Below, one piece after another: positions 26,557 to 35,782 of a stretch of 64,000 bases of DNA (positions are counted from its first letter, which is position 1; each line of letters starts with the position of its first letter). The DNA is taken from positions 2,976,001-3,040,000 of the forward strand of contig NZ_CP087879.1 of assembly GCF_021442325.1 (NCBI RefSeq), in the 5' to 3' direction. Under the pieces are notes generated by a model. That model saw nothing but the letters and a program-made list of their open reading frames with translations, was not told the DNA's origin and did no database searches. Position numbers and translations under genes: made by a program. The DNA is from Agromyces marinus (lineage in GTDB: Bacteria > Actinomycetota > Actinomycetes > Actinomycetales > Microbacteriaceae).

Positions 26557-26895
26557 ATGGCGGGCGCATCCGACGAGCTCAGCCTCGTGTTCCACGCCCT
26601 CGCCGACCCCACCAGGCGCGCGATCCTCTCGCGCCTGCACCGGGGGCCGACGACCGTCGGAGACCTGGCCGAGCCCTTCGCGATGAGCCGCCCCGCGATC
26701 TCGCAGCACCTCGGCGTGCTCGAACGCGCCGGGCTCATCGAGCGCACTGCGAGCGCGCAGTGGCGAACCTGCACGCTGCGCACCGAACCGCTCGACGAGG
26801 CGTCCGACTGGGTCGAACGCCACCGCGGCGAGTGGAACGAGCGCTTCGACCTGCTCGACGAGCACCTCCGACGGATGAGAAGGGGAACCCCATGA
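26557..26895 (+). CDS. ArsR-family winged-helix regulator (no metal-site cysteines)
   Basis: The 112-residue protein is a winged helix-turn-helix of the ArsR superfamily: VFHALADPTRRAILSRLHRG, TVGDLAEPFAMSRPAISQHL and GVLERAGLIERTASAQWRTC. It lacks the CxC metal site of metal-sensing ArsR proteins. The stop overlaps the next start as ATGA. This regulator plus SRPBCC pairing is very common in actinobacteria and is usually autoregulated. The AAGGAG site and AT-rich leader set it apart from its neighbours. Confidence 0.88.
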   Translation: MAGASDELSLVFHALADPTRRAILSRLHRGPTTVGDLAEPFAMSRPAISQHLGVLERAGLIERTASAQWRTCTLRTEPLDEASDWVERHRGEWNERFDLLDEHLRRMRRGTP

Positions 26896-27353
26896 CCGCG
26901 CAGACCGACGCCCAGTTCACCATCACCCGCATCTTCGATGCGCCCCGCGAAGCGGTCTGGCTGGCCTGGACCGAGTCCGCCGACGCGGCCGAATGGTGGC
27001 ACCCGCGCGGCATCGTCATCAAGGACGGCAGCGTCTCCGTCGACGCCCGGCCGGGCGGCAGGTACGCCTACACGATGGTGGACCCGGCCGACGGCACCGA
27101 GTACCCGACCGCCGGCGTCTACCGCGAGGTCGACCCGCCCCGGCGACTCGTCTTCACCTGGGGCTCACCCGGCGACCCGGACGAGAGCGCCCCCGTCATC
27201 ACGGTGGACCTGCGGGAGCTCGAGGACTCGAGGACCGAGATGCTGTTCCACGTCCGCGGCTTCCCCGGCGCACCGGGCGATGAGAACGTGTACGACGGCT
27301 GGGACTCGGCGTTCGACATCCTCGGGGAGCACCTCCTCGCCGCCGCGCACTGA
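26892..27353 (+). CDS. SRPBCC (AHSA1-like) domain protein
   Basis: This 153-residue protein has the AHSA1/SRPBCC fold: FTITRIFDAPREAVWLAWTE, EWWHPRGIVI, VDARPGGRYAYTMVDPADGT, VDPPRRLVFTWGSPGDP and the terminal helix DGWDSAFDILGEHLLAA. Such proteins bind hydrophobic ligands. It is translated with the ArsR-type regulator by a 4-bp overlap, so the regulator probably responds to whatever this protein handles. Ligand unknown. Confidence 0.86.
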   Translation: MTAQTDAQFTITRIFDAPREAVWLAWTESADAAEWWHPRGIVIKDGSVSVDARPGGRYAYTMVDPADGTEYPTAGVYREVDPPRRLVFTWGSPGDPDESAPVITVDLRELEDSRTEMLFHVRGFPGAPGDENVYDGWDSAFDILGEHLLAAAH

Positions 27354-27397
27354 CACGCCGCTCACCGACGCCGCCGCGCGTCTGGGAGAATCGTCCG

Positions 27398-28498
27398 GTG
27401 ACCCCTGAGTTCCAGCCCCTGCACGACACCGCCTTCCGCGGCTTCGCCTCCGACAACTACTCCGGCGTGCACCCCGAGGTGCTCGCCGCGATCGCGGGCG
27501 CGAACGGTGGGCATCAGGTCGCCTACGGCGACGACGACTACACGGGTCACCTGCACGAGGTCTTCGCCCGTCACTTCGGCGACCCCGTCGAGGTGTTCCC
27601 GGTGTTCAACGGCACGGGCGCGAACGTGACCGCGCTGCAGTCGATGCTCCCGCGCTGGGGCGCGGTCATCGCGGCATCCACGGCCCACATCAACGTCGAC
27701 GAGGGCGGGGCGCCCGAGCGCGTGGGCGGCATCAAGCTCCTGACCGTGCCGACGGATGACGGCAAGCTCACGCCCGAGCTCGTCGATCGCGAAGCGTGGG
27801 GCTGGGGCGACGAGCACCGGGCGCAGCCGCTGGTCGTGTCGATCACCCAGACGACCGAGCTCGGCACCGCCTACTCCGTCGACGAGATCCGCGCGCTCGC
27901 CGACCACGCCCACGAACGCGGCATGCGCCTGCACATGGACGGCGCCCGCATCAGCAACGCGGCGGCATCCCTCGGCCTGCCGCTGCGCGCGTTCACCCGC
28001 GACGCCGGGGTCGACGTGCTCAGCTTCGGCGGCACCAAGAACGGCGCGATGCTCGGCGAGGCGATCGTGGTGCTCGAGCCGGAGGCATCCGAGGGCCTGA
28101 AGTACCTGCGCAAGCTCAACATGCAGCTCTCGTCGAAGATGCGCTTCGTGTCGGCCCAGCTCGTCGCACTGCTCGACGGCGACCTGTACCTGCGCAACGC
28201 CTCGCACGCCAACGCCATGGCGTCGCGCCTGCGCGACGCGCTCGACGCGGGGATCGCCGCGGGCGAGCTGCCCGGCCTGTCGTTCACGCAGGCGACCCAG
28301 TCGAACGGGGTCTTCGCGGCACTGCCCGGCGGCGTCGCCGACCGGCTCCGCGACCGGGGCTTCAAGTTCTACGACTGGGATGCCGCGCGCGGCGAAGTGC
28401 GCTGGATGTGCTCGTTCGACACGACCGAGCACGACATCGACGCGTTCGTCACCGGCATCCGCGAGGAACTCGCGCGCGCACACCCCTCCGCCGAGTGA
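27398..28498 (+). CDS. ltaE: low-specificity L-threonine aldolase family (beta-eliminating lyase)
   Basis: The 366-residue PLP enzyme has the family features: GFASDNYSGVHPEVL, YGDDDYTGHLHEVFARHFG, NGTGANVTAL, STAHINVDEGGAPE, HMDGARISNAAASL and the PLP-lysine segment SFGGTKNGAMLGEA. Threonine aldolases cleave threonine or allo-threonine to glycine and acetaldehyde. The GTG at 27398 gives the standard start. The gene ends inside the first copy of a 12-bp repeat. Specific substrate is not proven. Confidence 0.9.
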   Translation: MTPEFQPLHDTAFRGFASDNYSGVHPEVLAAIAGANGGHQVAYGDDDYTGHLHEVFARHFGDPVEVFPVFNGTGANVTALQSMLPRWGAVIAASTAHINVDEGGAPERVGGIKLLTVPTDDGKLTPELVDREAWGWGDEHRAQPLVVSITQTTELGTAYSVDEIRALADHAHERGMRLHMDGARISNAAASLGLPLRAFTRDAGVDVLSFGGTKNGAMLGEAIVVLEPEASEGLKYLRKLNMQLSSKMRFVSAQLVALLDGDLYLRNASHANAMASRLRDALDAGIAAGELPGLSFTQATQSNGVFAALPGGVADRLRDRGFKFYDWDAARGEVRWMCSFDTTEHDIDAFVTGIREELARAHPSAE

Positions 28499-28581
28499 TA
28501 CTCGCGCCGCCGAGTGATGCCGCTGCAGCGACATCACTCGGCGGTACCGGCATCACTCGGCGACAAGCGCATCACTCGGAG
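28489..28581. repeat. iteron-like 19-bp-spaced repeat cluster (CGCCGAGTGATG)
   Basis: The 12-mer CGCCGAGTGATG occurs five times. Copies at 28489-28500 and 28508-28519 are on the plus strand, starts 19 bases apart; copies at 28532-28543, 28551-28562 and 28570-28581 are on the minus strand, again 19 bases apart. The first copy has one changed base and covers the ltaE stop; the last has one mismatch. The second and third copies form a perfect 12-bp stem with a 12-nt loop, so the cluster may also end ltaE transcription. Confidence 0.8.
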
Positions 28582-28713
28582 GCAAGCGCGGCGAGGGCGA
28601 GGGCGAGGGGCGAGTTGCGGAGCGACACCGCTCCCGGAATTCTCGGAGCCTCCATGCGTTGCAATGGACTGGGACGACGGAGTCCTTCCCTCGGAACCAC
28701 CGGAAGGCACCCC

Positions 28714-29304
28714 ATGACCCTCATCGACGTCGCGACCCGTCGCGTCCCCACCGACGCCCCGCTCATCGCCCCGCTCCGCGAACGCTGGAGCCCCCGAGCC
28801 TACGACCCCACCGCCGACGTCTCCGACGAGACGATCCGCACCCTCCTCGAAGCCGCGCGCTGGGCGCCCTCGGCCAACAACGTGCAGCCGTGGCGGTTCA
28901 TCGTCGCGCGCCGAGGCACCCCCGCATTCAGCGCGATCCACGATGCGCTCGTCGGCTTCAACCAGGCCTGGGCCGACTCGGCAGCAGCCCTCATCGTGAA
29001 CGTCGCCGAGACGGTCGACGAGTCGGGCGCGCCGCGCCGGTGGGCCACCTACGACCTCGGCCAGGCGGTCGCGTACCTGTCGGTGCAGGCGCAGCACGAC
29101 GGCCTCCACACCCACCAGATGGGCGGGTTCGACCCGGCACGACTCGCCGAGGCCTTCGGTCTCGACGAACGGTACGAGGTCGTGTCGGTCACCGCGCTCG
29201 GCATGCTCGGCGACGCGTCGACGCTGCCCGAACCGCTGCGCGAGCGCGAGGCAGCGCCGCGAACCCGCAAGCCGCTCGACGAACTGGTGATCGCCGCGGC
29301 GTGA
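28714..29304 (+). CDS. nitroreductase family oxidoreductase
   Basis: The 196-residue protein has the FMN-dependent nitroreductase fold: RERWSPRAYDPTADVSDETI, LLEAARWAPSANNVQPWRFI with the conserved RxxPSA-N-QPW region, DLGQAVAYLSVQAQHDGLHT and VVSVTALGMLGD. Such enzymes reduce nitroaromatics, quinones or flavins with NAD(P)H. The ATG at 28714 has a GGAAGG site nearby. The 215 bases before it contain the repeat cluster, short GAGGGC repeats and the likely promoter, and no gene. Confidence 0.88.
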   Translation: MTLIDVATRRVPTDAPLIAPLRERWSPRAYDPTADVSDETIRTLLEAARWAPSANNVQPWRFIVARRGTPAFSAIHDALVGFNQAWADSAAALIVNVAETVDESGAPRRWATYDLGQAVAYLSVQAQHDGLHTHQMGGFDPARLAEAFGLDERYEVVSVTALGMLGDASTLPEPLREREAAPRTRKPLDELVIAAA

Positions 29305-29335
29305 GCCCCCGGCCGGGCGCTTCGCGGCCCCCTCG

Positions 29336-30385
29336 TCAGGGCCGCAGCAGCACCTTGATCGCGCGGCGCTCGTCCATCGCGGCGTAGGCCTCGGCGGCAT
29401 CCGCGAGCGGCAGCTCGAGGTCGAAGACCCGGCCGGGGCGGATGGCGCCGGAGCGCACGTCGGGAAGGAGCTCCCCGATGTAGCCGCGCACGGGCGCGAC
29501 CCCGCCGTTCACGCCGATGTTGCGGTTGAACATGGTCCGCACGGGCAGCTCGGGCCCGCCGTTCGGCGCGCCGACGTAGCCGACCATGCCGCCGGGGCGC
29601 GTCGAGCGCAGGGCCTGGTCCATCGACTCCCTGGTGCCGACGCACTCGAGCACGCGGTCGGCGCCGATGCCGCCGGTGAGCTCCCGCACGCGCGCGACAC
29701 CCTCGTCGCCGCGCTCCTCGACGATGTGCGTCGCGCCGAACTCGCGGGCGAGCGCCTGCCGGTCGGCGTGGCGCGACATCGCGACGATGGTGGTCGCCCC
29801 GAGCCGCTTCGCGGCGATGATCGCGCAGAGCCCGACGGCCCCGTCGCCCACGACCGCGACCGAATCGCCCGGGCCGACACCCGCCGAGACCGCGGCGTGG
29901 TGGCCGGTGCCCATGACGTCGGAGAGCGCGAGGAGGCCGGGCACCTCGTCGTCGGCGACCGGGCCCGGCACGACGAACAGCGTGCCGTCGGCGAGCGGCA
30001 CGCGCACCCGCTCGCCCTGGCCGCCATCGGCGACGCCGCCCACCCGGTCGTCGCCGCCCCACCAGCTGCCCGCGAGGCACGACGTGCTCACGCCGTTGCG
30101 GCAGTTCGCGCACGTGCCGTCGCACACGTAGAACGGTGCGATGACGAAATCGCCCGGCTTCACCGCGGCGACCTCGGGCCCGACCGACTCGACGACGCCG
30201 ACGAACTCGTGCCCGATGCGGTGCGGTTCGTGCGTCGGCGTCACGCCGCGGTACGGCCAGAGGTCGGAGCCGCACACGCACGCGGCGACGACGCGCACGA
30301 TCGCGTCGCCCCCGGTCGAGAGTTCGGGGTCGGGCACCTCTTCGACGCGGATGTCACGGGCGGCGTGGATCACGGTGGCGAGCAT
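29336..30385 (-). CDS. zinc-dependent alcohol dehydrogenase family protein
   Basis: This 349-residue medium-chain dehydrogenase keeps CVCGSDLWPYRG and GHEFVGVVESVGPEV (catalytic zinc and GHE motif), a four-cysteine structural zinc lobe (CDGTCANCRNGVSTSC), the nucleotide motif VAVVGDGAVGLCAIIAAKRL, and ECVGTRESMDQALRSTRPGG. The substrate-loop and FNRNIGVNGGVAPVRGYI features fit MDR alcohol dehydrogenases of the threonine/glutathione-independent type. ATG at 30385 avoids an upstream frame made of basic residues. Substrate unknown. Confidence 0.9.
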   Translation of the reverse strand: MLATVIHAARDIRVEEVPDPELSTGGDAIVRVVAACVCGSDLWPYRGVTPTHEPHRIGHEFVGVVESVGPEVAAVKPGDFVIAPFYVCDGTCANCRNGVSTSCLAGSWWGGDDRVGGVADGGQGERVRVPLADGTLFVVPGPVADDEVPGLLALSDVMGTGHHAAVSAGVGPGDSVAVVGDGAVGLCAIIAAKRLGATTIVAMSRHADRQALAREFGATHIVEERGDEGVARVRELTGGIGADRVLECVGTRESMDQALRSTRPGGMVGYVGAPNGGPELPVRTMFNRNIGVNGGVAPVRGYIGELLPDVRSGAIRPGRVFDLELPLADAAEAYAAMDERRAIKVLLRP

Positions 30386-30460
30386 GCATGCGAGCCTACG
30401 CTCAGCGCCCGCGTGACCCTGTCGGCGGCACGGCCGCACGGAGGTTCGCGGCACGCCCGC

Positions 30461-32017
30461 TCACACGTGCGGCACGAACTCCTGCCATGCGCGCCGCTTC
30501 TTCCGTCGCGGGTCGGCGACCACGCGGTCGACCGCGTCGAACACGAGCGTGCGACGGTACCGCTCGTCGTAGCGCGGCCAAGCGGGGCGAGGGCGACCGG
30601 ATGCCGCGAAGCCGGCCCAGTGCGCCTGCATCCGCCGCCCGACCGCACGGAACATGCGCCGCCCGCCGAGCAGGGTGAGCCCCGTGCCGACCGGGGTGTC
30701 GAACTTCTCGAACAGCGCGAACAGTTCGAGCCCGTGGGTCGCGTCGAGGCCGAGCCAGCGCGCCGCGCGCGGCGCGGCGTCGAACCGGTAGCACCAGGTC
30801 GGCGCGTATCGGGAGTGCCGCTCGGCGACCTTGACGCTCGGGAACCAGAACGTGAAGTCTCCCGCGAAGTCGGCGGCTGCGCGCCGCTCGGGCAGCCCCG
30901 GGTAGCGCGCCGTGATCGCCTTGCGCGACTTCTTCCGCGTGTTGGCGAAGATCGCGCGGATCCGCGGCTTGGTCGTCGGCAGGATGTCGATGCGCCCCTC
31001 GAACAGCGAGCCCTCGCGGTCGTTCGTGCCGATGATGAGCGGCACGCGGTGAGCGATACCGTCTCGGAACGCGTCGAGCGGGCGCCGCGGCAGGAACTCC
31101 CCGTCGATCACCGGCGCGAGGGCGATCGTGCCCGGGTTCTCGTCTGGCGTGCGCACGCAGAGTTCGGTCGTCGCGGCGGCCAGGAGCATGGGGTCGGTCG
31201 TGCGCAGCATCGTGGCGGCGTCCTCGGGCGCTTCGCTCTCCAGGTCGTCGTCGTCGACCATGCGCGCGAGGATGCGGACGTACTCGGCCGCCCACCGCTG
31301 CGCGATCTCGGGCGGGTAGACGGCGTTCGCGGGCGAACTCTGCGCGATCGCCCGCGCGAAGAGCCCCTCGGCAGCGGGAACCGTGAGCAGGGTCGTGACC
31401 GAGTTGCCGCCGGACGACTCGCCGAAGAGCGTCACCCGGTCGGGGTCGCCGCCGAAGGCGCGGATGTTGCGTCGCACCCACTCGAGCGCGGCGACCTGGT
31501 CGCGCAGGCCCAGGTTCGCCTCGAACGGATGCCGCGGACTCGAGTACGCCCGCAGGTCGAGCCAGCCGAGCGCGCCGAGGCGGTAGTCGATGCCGACGTA
31601 GACGACCCCGTGCGCACGCGCCATCCGCTCGCCCTGCCTCGGGTACTCGGCTGCCGAGCCGACGCTGTAGGCGCCCCCGTGCACGAAGACCATGACCGGT
31701 CGGAGCCCGCCGTGCTCGCCCGCATCCGGCGCGGTGACGTTCAGGTGCAGGCAGTCCTCGCTTCGCGCGAGGTGCTCGGCCGCGCCGAGGAACTGGCCGC
31801 GCCGGTGCTGCGGCGCGACGGGCCCGAAGTCGGCGGCGTCGCGGATGCCGCCCCACGGCGCGGCCGGCACCGGGGCGCGGAACCGCAGGTCCCCCGCGGG
31901 CGCGGCCGCGTACGGGATGCCGCGCCACTGCCGCGTGCCACGCCGACGCCGCCCTCGGACCGCGCCCGTGTCGAGTTCGACGACCAACCCATCGTCTCTG
32001 CGCACCCCCAACGACAT
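30461..32017 (-). CDS. carboxylesterase family protein (type B)
   Basis: The 518-residue alpha/beta hydrolase shows the type B carboxylesterase layout: RQWRGIPYAAAPAGDLRFRA, SEDCLHLNVTAPD, oxyanion-hole VFVHGGAYSVGS, nucleophile VTLFGESSGGNSV (GESSG) and a likely catalytic His in DATHGLELFALFEKF. It has no signal peptide, so it is probably cytoplasmic, and it might act on ester drugs or other xenobiotics. ATG at 32017 was preferred; an upstream frame would add a low-complexity leader. Its promoter region faces the divergent MFS gene. Confidence 0.9.
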   Translation of the reverse strand: MSLGVRRDDGLVVELDTGAVRGRRRRGTRQWRGIPYAAAPAGDLRFRAPVPAAPWGGIRDAADFGPVAPQHRRGQFLGAAEHLARSEDCLHLNVTAPDAGEHGGLRPVMVFVHGGAYSVGSAAEYPRQGERMARAHGVVYVGIDYRLGALGWLDLRAYSSPRHPFEANLGLRDQVAALEWVRRNIRAFGGDPDRVTLFGESSGGNSVTTLLTVPAAEGLFARAIAQSSPANAVYPPEIAQRWAAEYVRILARMVDDDDLESEAPEDAATMLRTTDPMLLAAATTELCVRTPDENPGTIALAPVIDGEFLPRRPLDAFRDGIAHRVPLIIGTNDREGSLFEGRIDILPTTKPRIRAIFANTRKKSRKAITARYPGLPERRAAADFAGDFTFWFPSVKVAERHSRYAPTWCYRFDAAPRAARWLGLDATHGLELFALFEKFDTPVGTGLTLLGGRRMFRAVGRRMQAHWAGFAASGRPRPAWPRYDERYRRTLVFDAVDRVVADPRRKKRRAWQEFVPHV

Positions 32018-32100
32018 GCGCTCGACGGTAGGTCGCCCGGGTGAACTGCCGGTAGCGGATGCCGCGTCGGCATGTCTGCGGGATGCGGCAGACTGCACAG

Positions 32101-33405
32101 GTGACCGGCATGCGACCCTTCTGGAACGCGCTCCCGACCGAGGGGCGTTGGCTGCTCTCGACGGTCGCGATCCAGACGCTCGGGCGCGGGCTGACGCTGC
32201 CGTTCACGATCATCTACCTGCACGAGGTGCGCGGGTTCGACCTCGCGCTCTCGGGTGCGCTCATGAGCGTCATCGCGATCACGGCGCTCGCCGTCACGGG
32301 GCCGGGCGGCTCCCTGATCGACCGGTACGGCGCCCGCTCGGTGCTGCTCGTCGGCCTGGCGGCGATGATCGCCGGCTGCACCCTGCTCGCGTACGCGACG
32401 CACCCGGCGGTCGCGGCGGTCTCGCTCGTGCTCATGGGCGTCAACTTCGGCGTCTCGTGGCCGGGCTTCAACGCGCTCATCGCCACGGTCGTCGACGGCG
32501 AGATCCGACAGCAGTACTTCGGCATCAACTTCGCGTTGGTGAACCTGGGCATCGGCGTGGGCGGCATCATCGGCGGCTTCTTCATCGACGTCGACGAACC
32601 GGCGACGTTCACGACGATCTTCCTGGCCGACGCCGCCGGCCAGCTCATCCCGATGGCCCTGCTGCTCGGTCCGCTCCGACACGTCCGCACGCAGGGCGGC
32701 GACGACGACCACCCCGACGACGGCGACGCGATGAGCTACCGGGCGATCCTCCGCCGCCCGGCGATCCTCTGGCTCACGCTGCTCACGTTCATCGCGATGT
32801 TCATCGGCTACGGCCAGATGGAGGCGGGCTTCCCCGCCTTCGCCCGGCAGGTGTCCGAGGTGTCCACGCAGGTCGTGGGCTTCTCGTTCGCGGTCAACAC
32901 CGCGGTGATCGTGCTCCTCCAGTTCACCGTGCTGAAGCTCATCTCCGGGCACCGGCGCACGCGCGTGATGCAGGTCATGGCACTCGTGTGGATCGTCTCG
33001 TGGCTGATCCTCGGCGCGACCGGGCTGGTCCCCGACTCGATCGCCGCGGCGATCGGCGTGCTCGCGTTCATGGGCGTCTTCGCCTTCGGCGAGACGATGC
33101 TCCAGCCGACCGTGCCCGCGATGTACAACGACCTCGCGAGCGACCGGAACCGCGGCCGCGTCAACGCGGTGAACGCGGCCGCGTTCCAGGGCGGCGCGAT
33201 CACCGGGCCGATCGCCGCCGGTCTGCTGCTCGGGCACGGGTGGCACGCGGGCTACATCGCGACGATGGTCGTCGGATGCGTGGCGATCATCGCGCTCGCG
33301 ATCGCGCTCGAGCGCCGGGTCCCGGCGACGGCGAACGGCGTCCCGGAACCATCGACGCCGGCGTCGCCGTCCCCGATGCCGACGCCGACGTCCGAGCCGT
33401 CCTGA
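32101..33405 (+). CDS. major facilitator superfamily transporter
   Basis: The 434-residue protein has 12 membrane helices: FTIIYLHEVRGFDLALSGAL opens the first pair, GPGGSLIDRYGARSVLLVGL carries motif A, then LVNLGIGVGGIIGGFFIDVD, NRGRVNAVNAAAFQGGAITG and a final helix. It resembles drug or metabolite efflux permeases. The start could be GTG at 32101 or ATG at 32110, with no clear ribosome binding site for either. It is divergent from the carboxylesterase, which could make a detoxification pair. Confidence 0.85.
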   Translation: MTGMRPFWNALPTEGRWLLSTVAIQTLGRGLTLPFTIIYLHEVRGFDLALSGALMSVIAITALAVTGPGGSLIDRYGARSVLLVGLAAMIAGCTLLAYATHPAVAAVSLVLMGVNFGVSWPGFNALIATVVDGEIRQQYFGINFALVNLGIGVGGIIGGFFIDVDEPATFTTIFLADAAGQLIPMALLLGPLRHVRTQGGDDDHPDDGDAMSYRAILRRPAILWLTLLTFIAMFIGYGQMEAGFPAFARQVSEVSTQVVGFSFAVNTAVIVLLQFTVLKLISGHRRTRVMQVMALVWIVSWLILGATGLVPDSIAAAIGVLAFMGVFAFGETMLQPTVPAMYNDLASDRNRGRVNAVNAAAFQGGAITGPIAAGLLLGHGWHAGYIATMVVGCVAIIALAIALERRVPATANGVPEPSTPASPSPMPTPTSEPS

Positions 33406-33413
33406 CGCTCGTC

Positions 33414-35633
33414 CTACTCCTCGACGATCTCCGCATCGATGACGTCGTGGTCGCCGCCCTCGGGTGCGTCGCCCGGCGCGGGCGCGCGCGTGACCGTCAG
33501 GTGCTCGCCGTCGCCCGCGAGCCCGACGACGACGGCGTCGCCGTCGCGGATCTCGCCCGCGAGCAGTGCCCGGGCGAGCCGATCGGCGACCTCGGCCTGG
33601 ATGAGCCGGCGCAGCGGCCGGGCGCCGAACAGCGGGTCGTATCCGCGCTCGGAGAGCCAGGTCCGCGCGTCGGGCGTGACGCCGAGCTCGAGCCGACGCT
33701 CGTGCAGTCGCGCGGTGAGCCGGTCGATCGAGAGGTTCACGATCTCGCCGAGTTCCTCGTGCGTGAGGGCCGAGAACACGACGAGGTCGTCGAGGCGGTT
33801 GACGAACTCCGGCTTGAACGACTGCCGCACCGCGGCCATGACCGCCTGCTCCTTCTCCTCCTCTGAGAGCGTCGGGTCGATGAGGAACTGCGAGCCCAGG
33901 TTCGAGGTGAGCACGAGGATCACGTTCCGGAAGTCGACCGTGCGGCCCTGGCCGTCCGTCAGCCGCCCGTCGTCGAGCACCTGCAGGAGCACGTCGAACA
34001 CCTCGGGGTGCGCCTTCTCGACCTCGTCGAACAGGATCACCGAGTAGGGGCGGCGGCGGACGGCCTCGGTGAGCTGCCCGCCCTGCTCGTAGCCGATGTA
34101 GCCGGGGGGCGCGCCGACGAGACGCGCCACCGAGTGCTTCTCGCCGTACTCCGACATGTCGATGCGCACCATGGCGTGCTCGTCGTCGAAGAGCACCGAC
34201 GCGAGCGCCTTGGCGAGCTCGGTCTTGCCGACGCCGGTCGGGCCGAGGAACAGGAACGATCCGGTCGGCCGGTCGGGGTCGGAGACGCCGGCGCGTGCCC
34301 GACGCACCGCGTCGGCGACGGCCTCGACCGCACGCCGCTGGCCGATCACGCGACGCCCGAGCTCCTGCTCGAGGTGCAGCAGCTTCTCGGTCTCGCCCTG
34401 CATGAGCCGGCCGACGGGGATGCCGGTCCACTGCGCGATGACCGCGGCGATGTCCTCCTCGGTCACCTGCTCGTTGACCATCCGCGGCTCGTCGGGCGCC
34501 TGCTCGGCCTGCTCGGCGGCCTCGAGGTCGCGCTGCAGCTGCGCGATCGTCTCGTACTCGAGCTTCGACGCGCGCGCGTAGTCGGCCTCGCGCATCGCGC
34601 GGTCGCGCTCGGTGACGGCCTCGTCGAGGCGCTTCTTCAGCTCGCCGACGCGGTTCAGCGACATCCGCTCGCGCGACCAGCGCTCCTCGAGCGACGCGAG
34701 CTCGCGCTCCTTCTCGATGAGGGTCTCGTGCAGGCGCTCGAGGCGCTCCTTCGAGGCCTCGTCCTTCTCCTTCTTCAGCGCGAGCTCCTCGAGCCTCATG
34801 CGATCGACCTGGCGCTTGAGCTGGTCGATCTCGACCGGGCTCGAGTCGATCTCCATCTTCAGGCGCGACATCGCCTCGTCGATGAGGTCGATCGCCTTGT
34901 CGGGAAGCTGCCGCGCGGTGATGTAGCGGTTCGAGAGCGCGGCGGCCGCGACGAGCGCGGCATCGGTGATCGTCACGCCGTGGTGCGCCTCGTACCGGCC
35001 CTTGAGCCCGCGGAGGATCGCGATCGTGTCCTCGACGCTCGGCTCGCCGACGAACACCTGCTGGAAGCGGCGCTCGAGCGCGGCGTCCTTCTCGACGTAC
35101 TCGCGGTACTCGTCGAGCGTCGTCGCCCCGATGAGCCGCAGTTCGCCGCGCGCGAGCATGGGCTTCAGCATGTTGGAGGCCGCCACCGAGCCCTCGCCGC
35201 CGCCCGCGCCCATGAGCAGGTGAAGCTCGTCGACGAAGGTGATGATGCGGCCCTCGGCGTCGTTGATCTCCTTGAGCACGGCCTTGAGTCGCTCCTCGAA
35301 CTGGCCTCGGTACATGGCGCCCGCGACGAGCGCCGAGATGTCGAGCGCGACGAGCTGCTTGTCCTTGAGCGAGTCGGCGACGTCGCCGGCCACGATGCGC
35401 TGCGCGAGCCCCTCGACGACGGCGGTCTTGCCGACGCCGGGCTCGCCGATGAGCACGGGATTGTTCTTCGTGCGCCGGGTGAGCACCTGGCTGACCCGGC
35501 GGATCTCGGCGTCGCGGCCGATCACTGGGTCGAGGCTGCCCTGCCGGGCGATCTCAGTGAGGTTGACGCCGTACTGTTCGAGCGCCGACTTCTGCTCCTC
35601 CTGCGAGCTCGGCGCGCCCTGCATGTTTGCCAC
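33414..35633 (-). CDS. clpB: ATP-dependent chaperone ClpB lacking the N-terminal Clp_N domain
   Basis: The 739-residue AAA+ disaggregase begins almost at the first ATPase domain ([20 protein letters not shown]). It has Walker [14 protein letters not shown], Walker [12 protein letters not shown], the long M-domain coiled coil (about residues 260-410), the second Walker [17 protein letters not shown], Walker [15 protein letters not shown] and a ClpB-like C-terminus. The ~150-residue N domain of normal ClpB is absent; there is no room for it because the promoter and HAIR element are directly upstream. The GTG start has a GAAGGGA site. It works with DnaK, whose operon is at the window end. Confidence 0.93.
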   Translation of the reverse strand: MANMQGAPSSQEEQKSALEQYGVNLTEIARQGSLDPVIGRDAEIRRVSQVLTRRTKNNPVLIGEPGVGKTAVVEGLAQRIVAGDVADSLKDKQLVALDISALVAGAMYRGQFEERLKAVLKEINDAEGRIITFVDELHLLMGAGGGEGSVAASNMLKPMLARGELRLIGATTLDEYREYVEKDAALERRFQQVFVGEPSVEDTIAILRGLKGRYEAHHGVTITDAALVAAAALSNRYITARQLPDKAIDLIDEAMSRLKMEIDSSPVEIDQLKRQVDRMRLEELALKKEKDEASKERLERLHETLIEKERELASLEERWSRERMSLNRVGELKKRLDEAVTERDRAMREADYARASKLEYETIAQLQRDLEAAEQAEQAPDEPRMVNEQVTEEDIAAVIAQWTGIPVGRLMQGETEKLLHLEQELGRRVIGQRRAVEAVADAVRRARAGVSDPDRPTGSFLFLGPTGVGKTELAKALASVLFDDEHAMVRIDMSEYGEKHSVARLVGAPPGYIGYEQGGQLTEAVRRRPYSVILFDEVEKAHPEVFDVLLQVLDDGRLTDGQGRTVDFRNVILVLTSNLGSQFLIDPTLSEEEKEQAVMAAVRQSFKPEFVNRLDDLVVFSALTHEELGEIVNLSIDRLTARLHERRLELGVTPDARTWLSERGYDPLFGARPLRRLIQAEVADRLARALLAGEIRDGDAVVVGLAGDGEHLTVTRAPAPGDAPEGGDHDVIDAEIVEE

Positions 35634-35651
35634 ATCGGTCCCTTCGTCAAA

Positions 35652-35672
35652 CTTGAGTCTATACGACTCAAC
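35652..35672. promoter_or_regulatory. HAIR element (HspR operator) of clpB
   Basis: CTTGAGT, then 7 bases, then ACTCAAC matches the HspR consensus CTTGAGT-N7-ACTCAAG at all but the last base. It lies 19 bases upstream of the clpB start, and the spacer contains a TATAG that could be the -10, so bound HspR would block RNA polymerase. The hspR gene itself is at 61668-62090. Confidence 0.85.
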
Positions 35673-35782
35673 TCTGTCCTCGCCTCCCTGTTCCGCTCAC
35701 GCACGAGCACGCCTGTGGACAGGGAATGCACGGTCGAGGGGTCGCGTTACGGTGGAGCACGGACCCGAACGAGGAGGAACGG

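Noticed and set aside
22702-26865. Single minus-strand open frame spanning almost the whole iron importer
   Set aside because: Only its last 370 codons are the FbpC ATPase; the rest reads the permease and binding-protein genes out of frame, and these have their own starts and lipobox.
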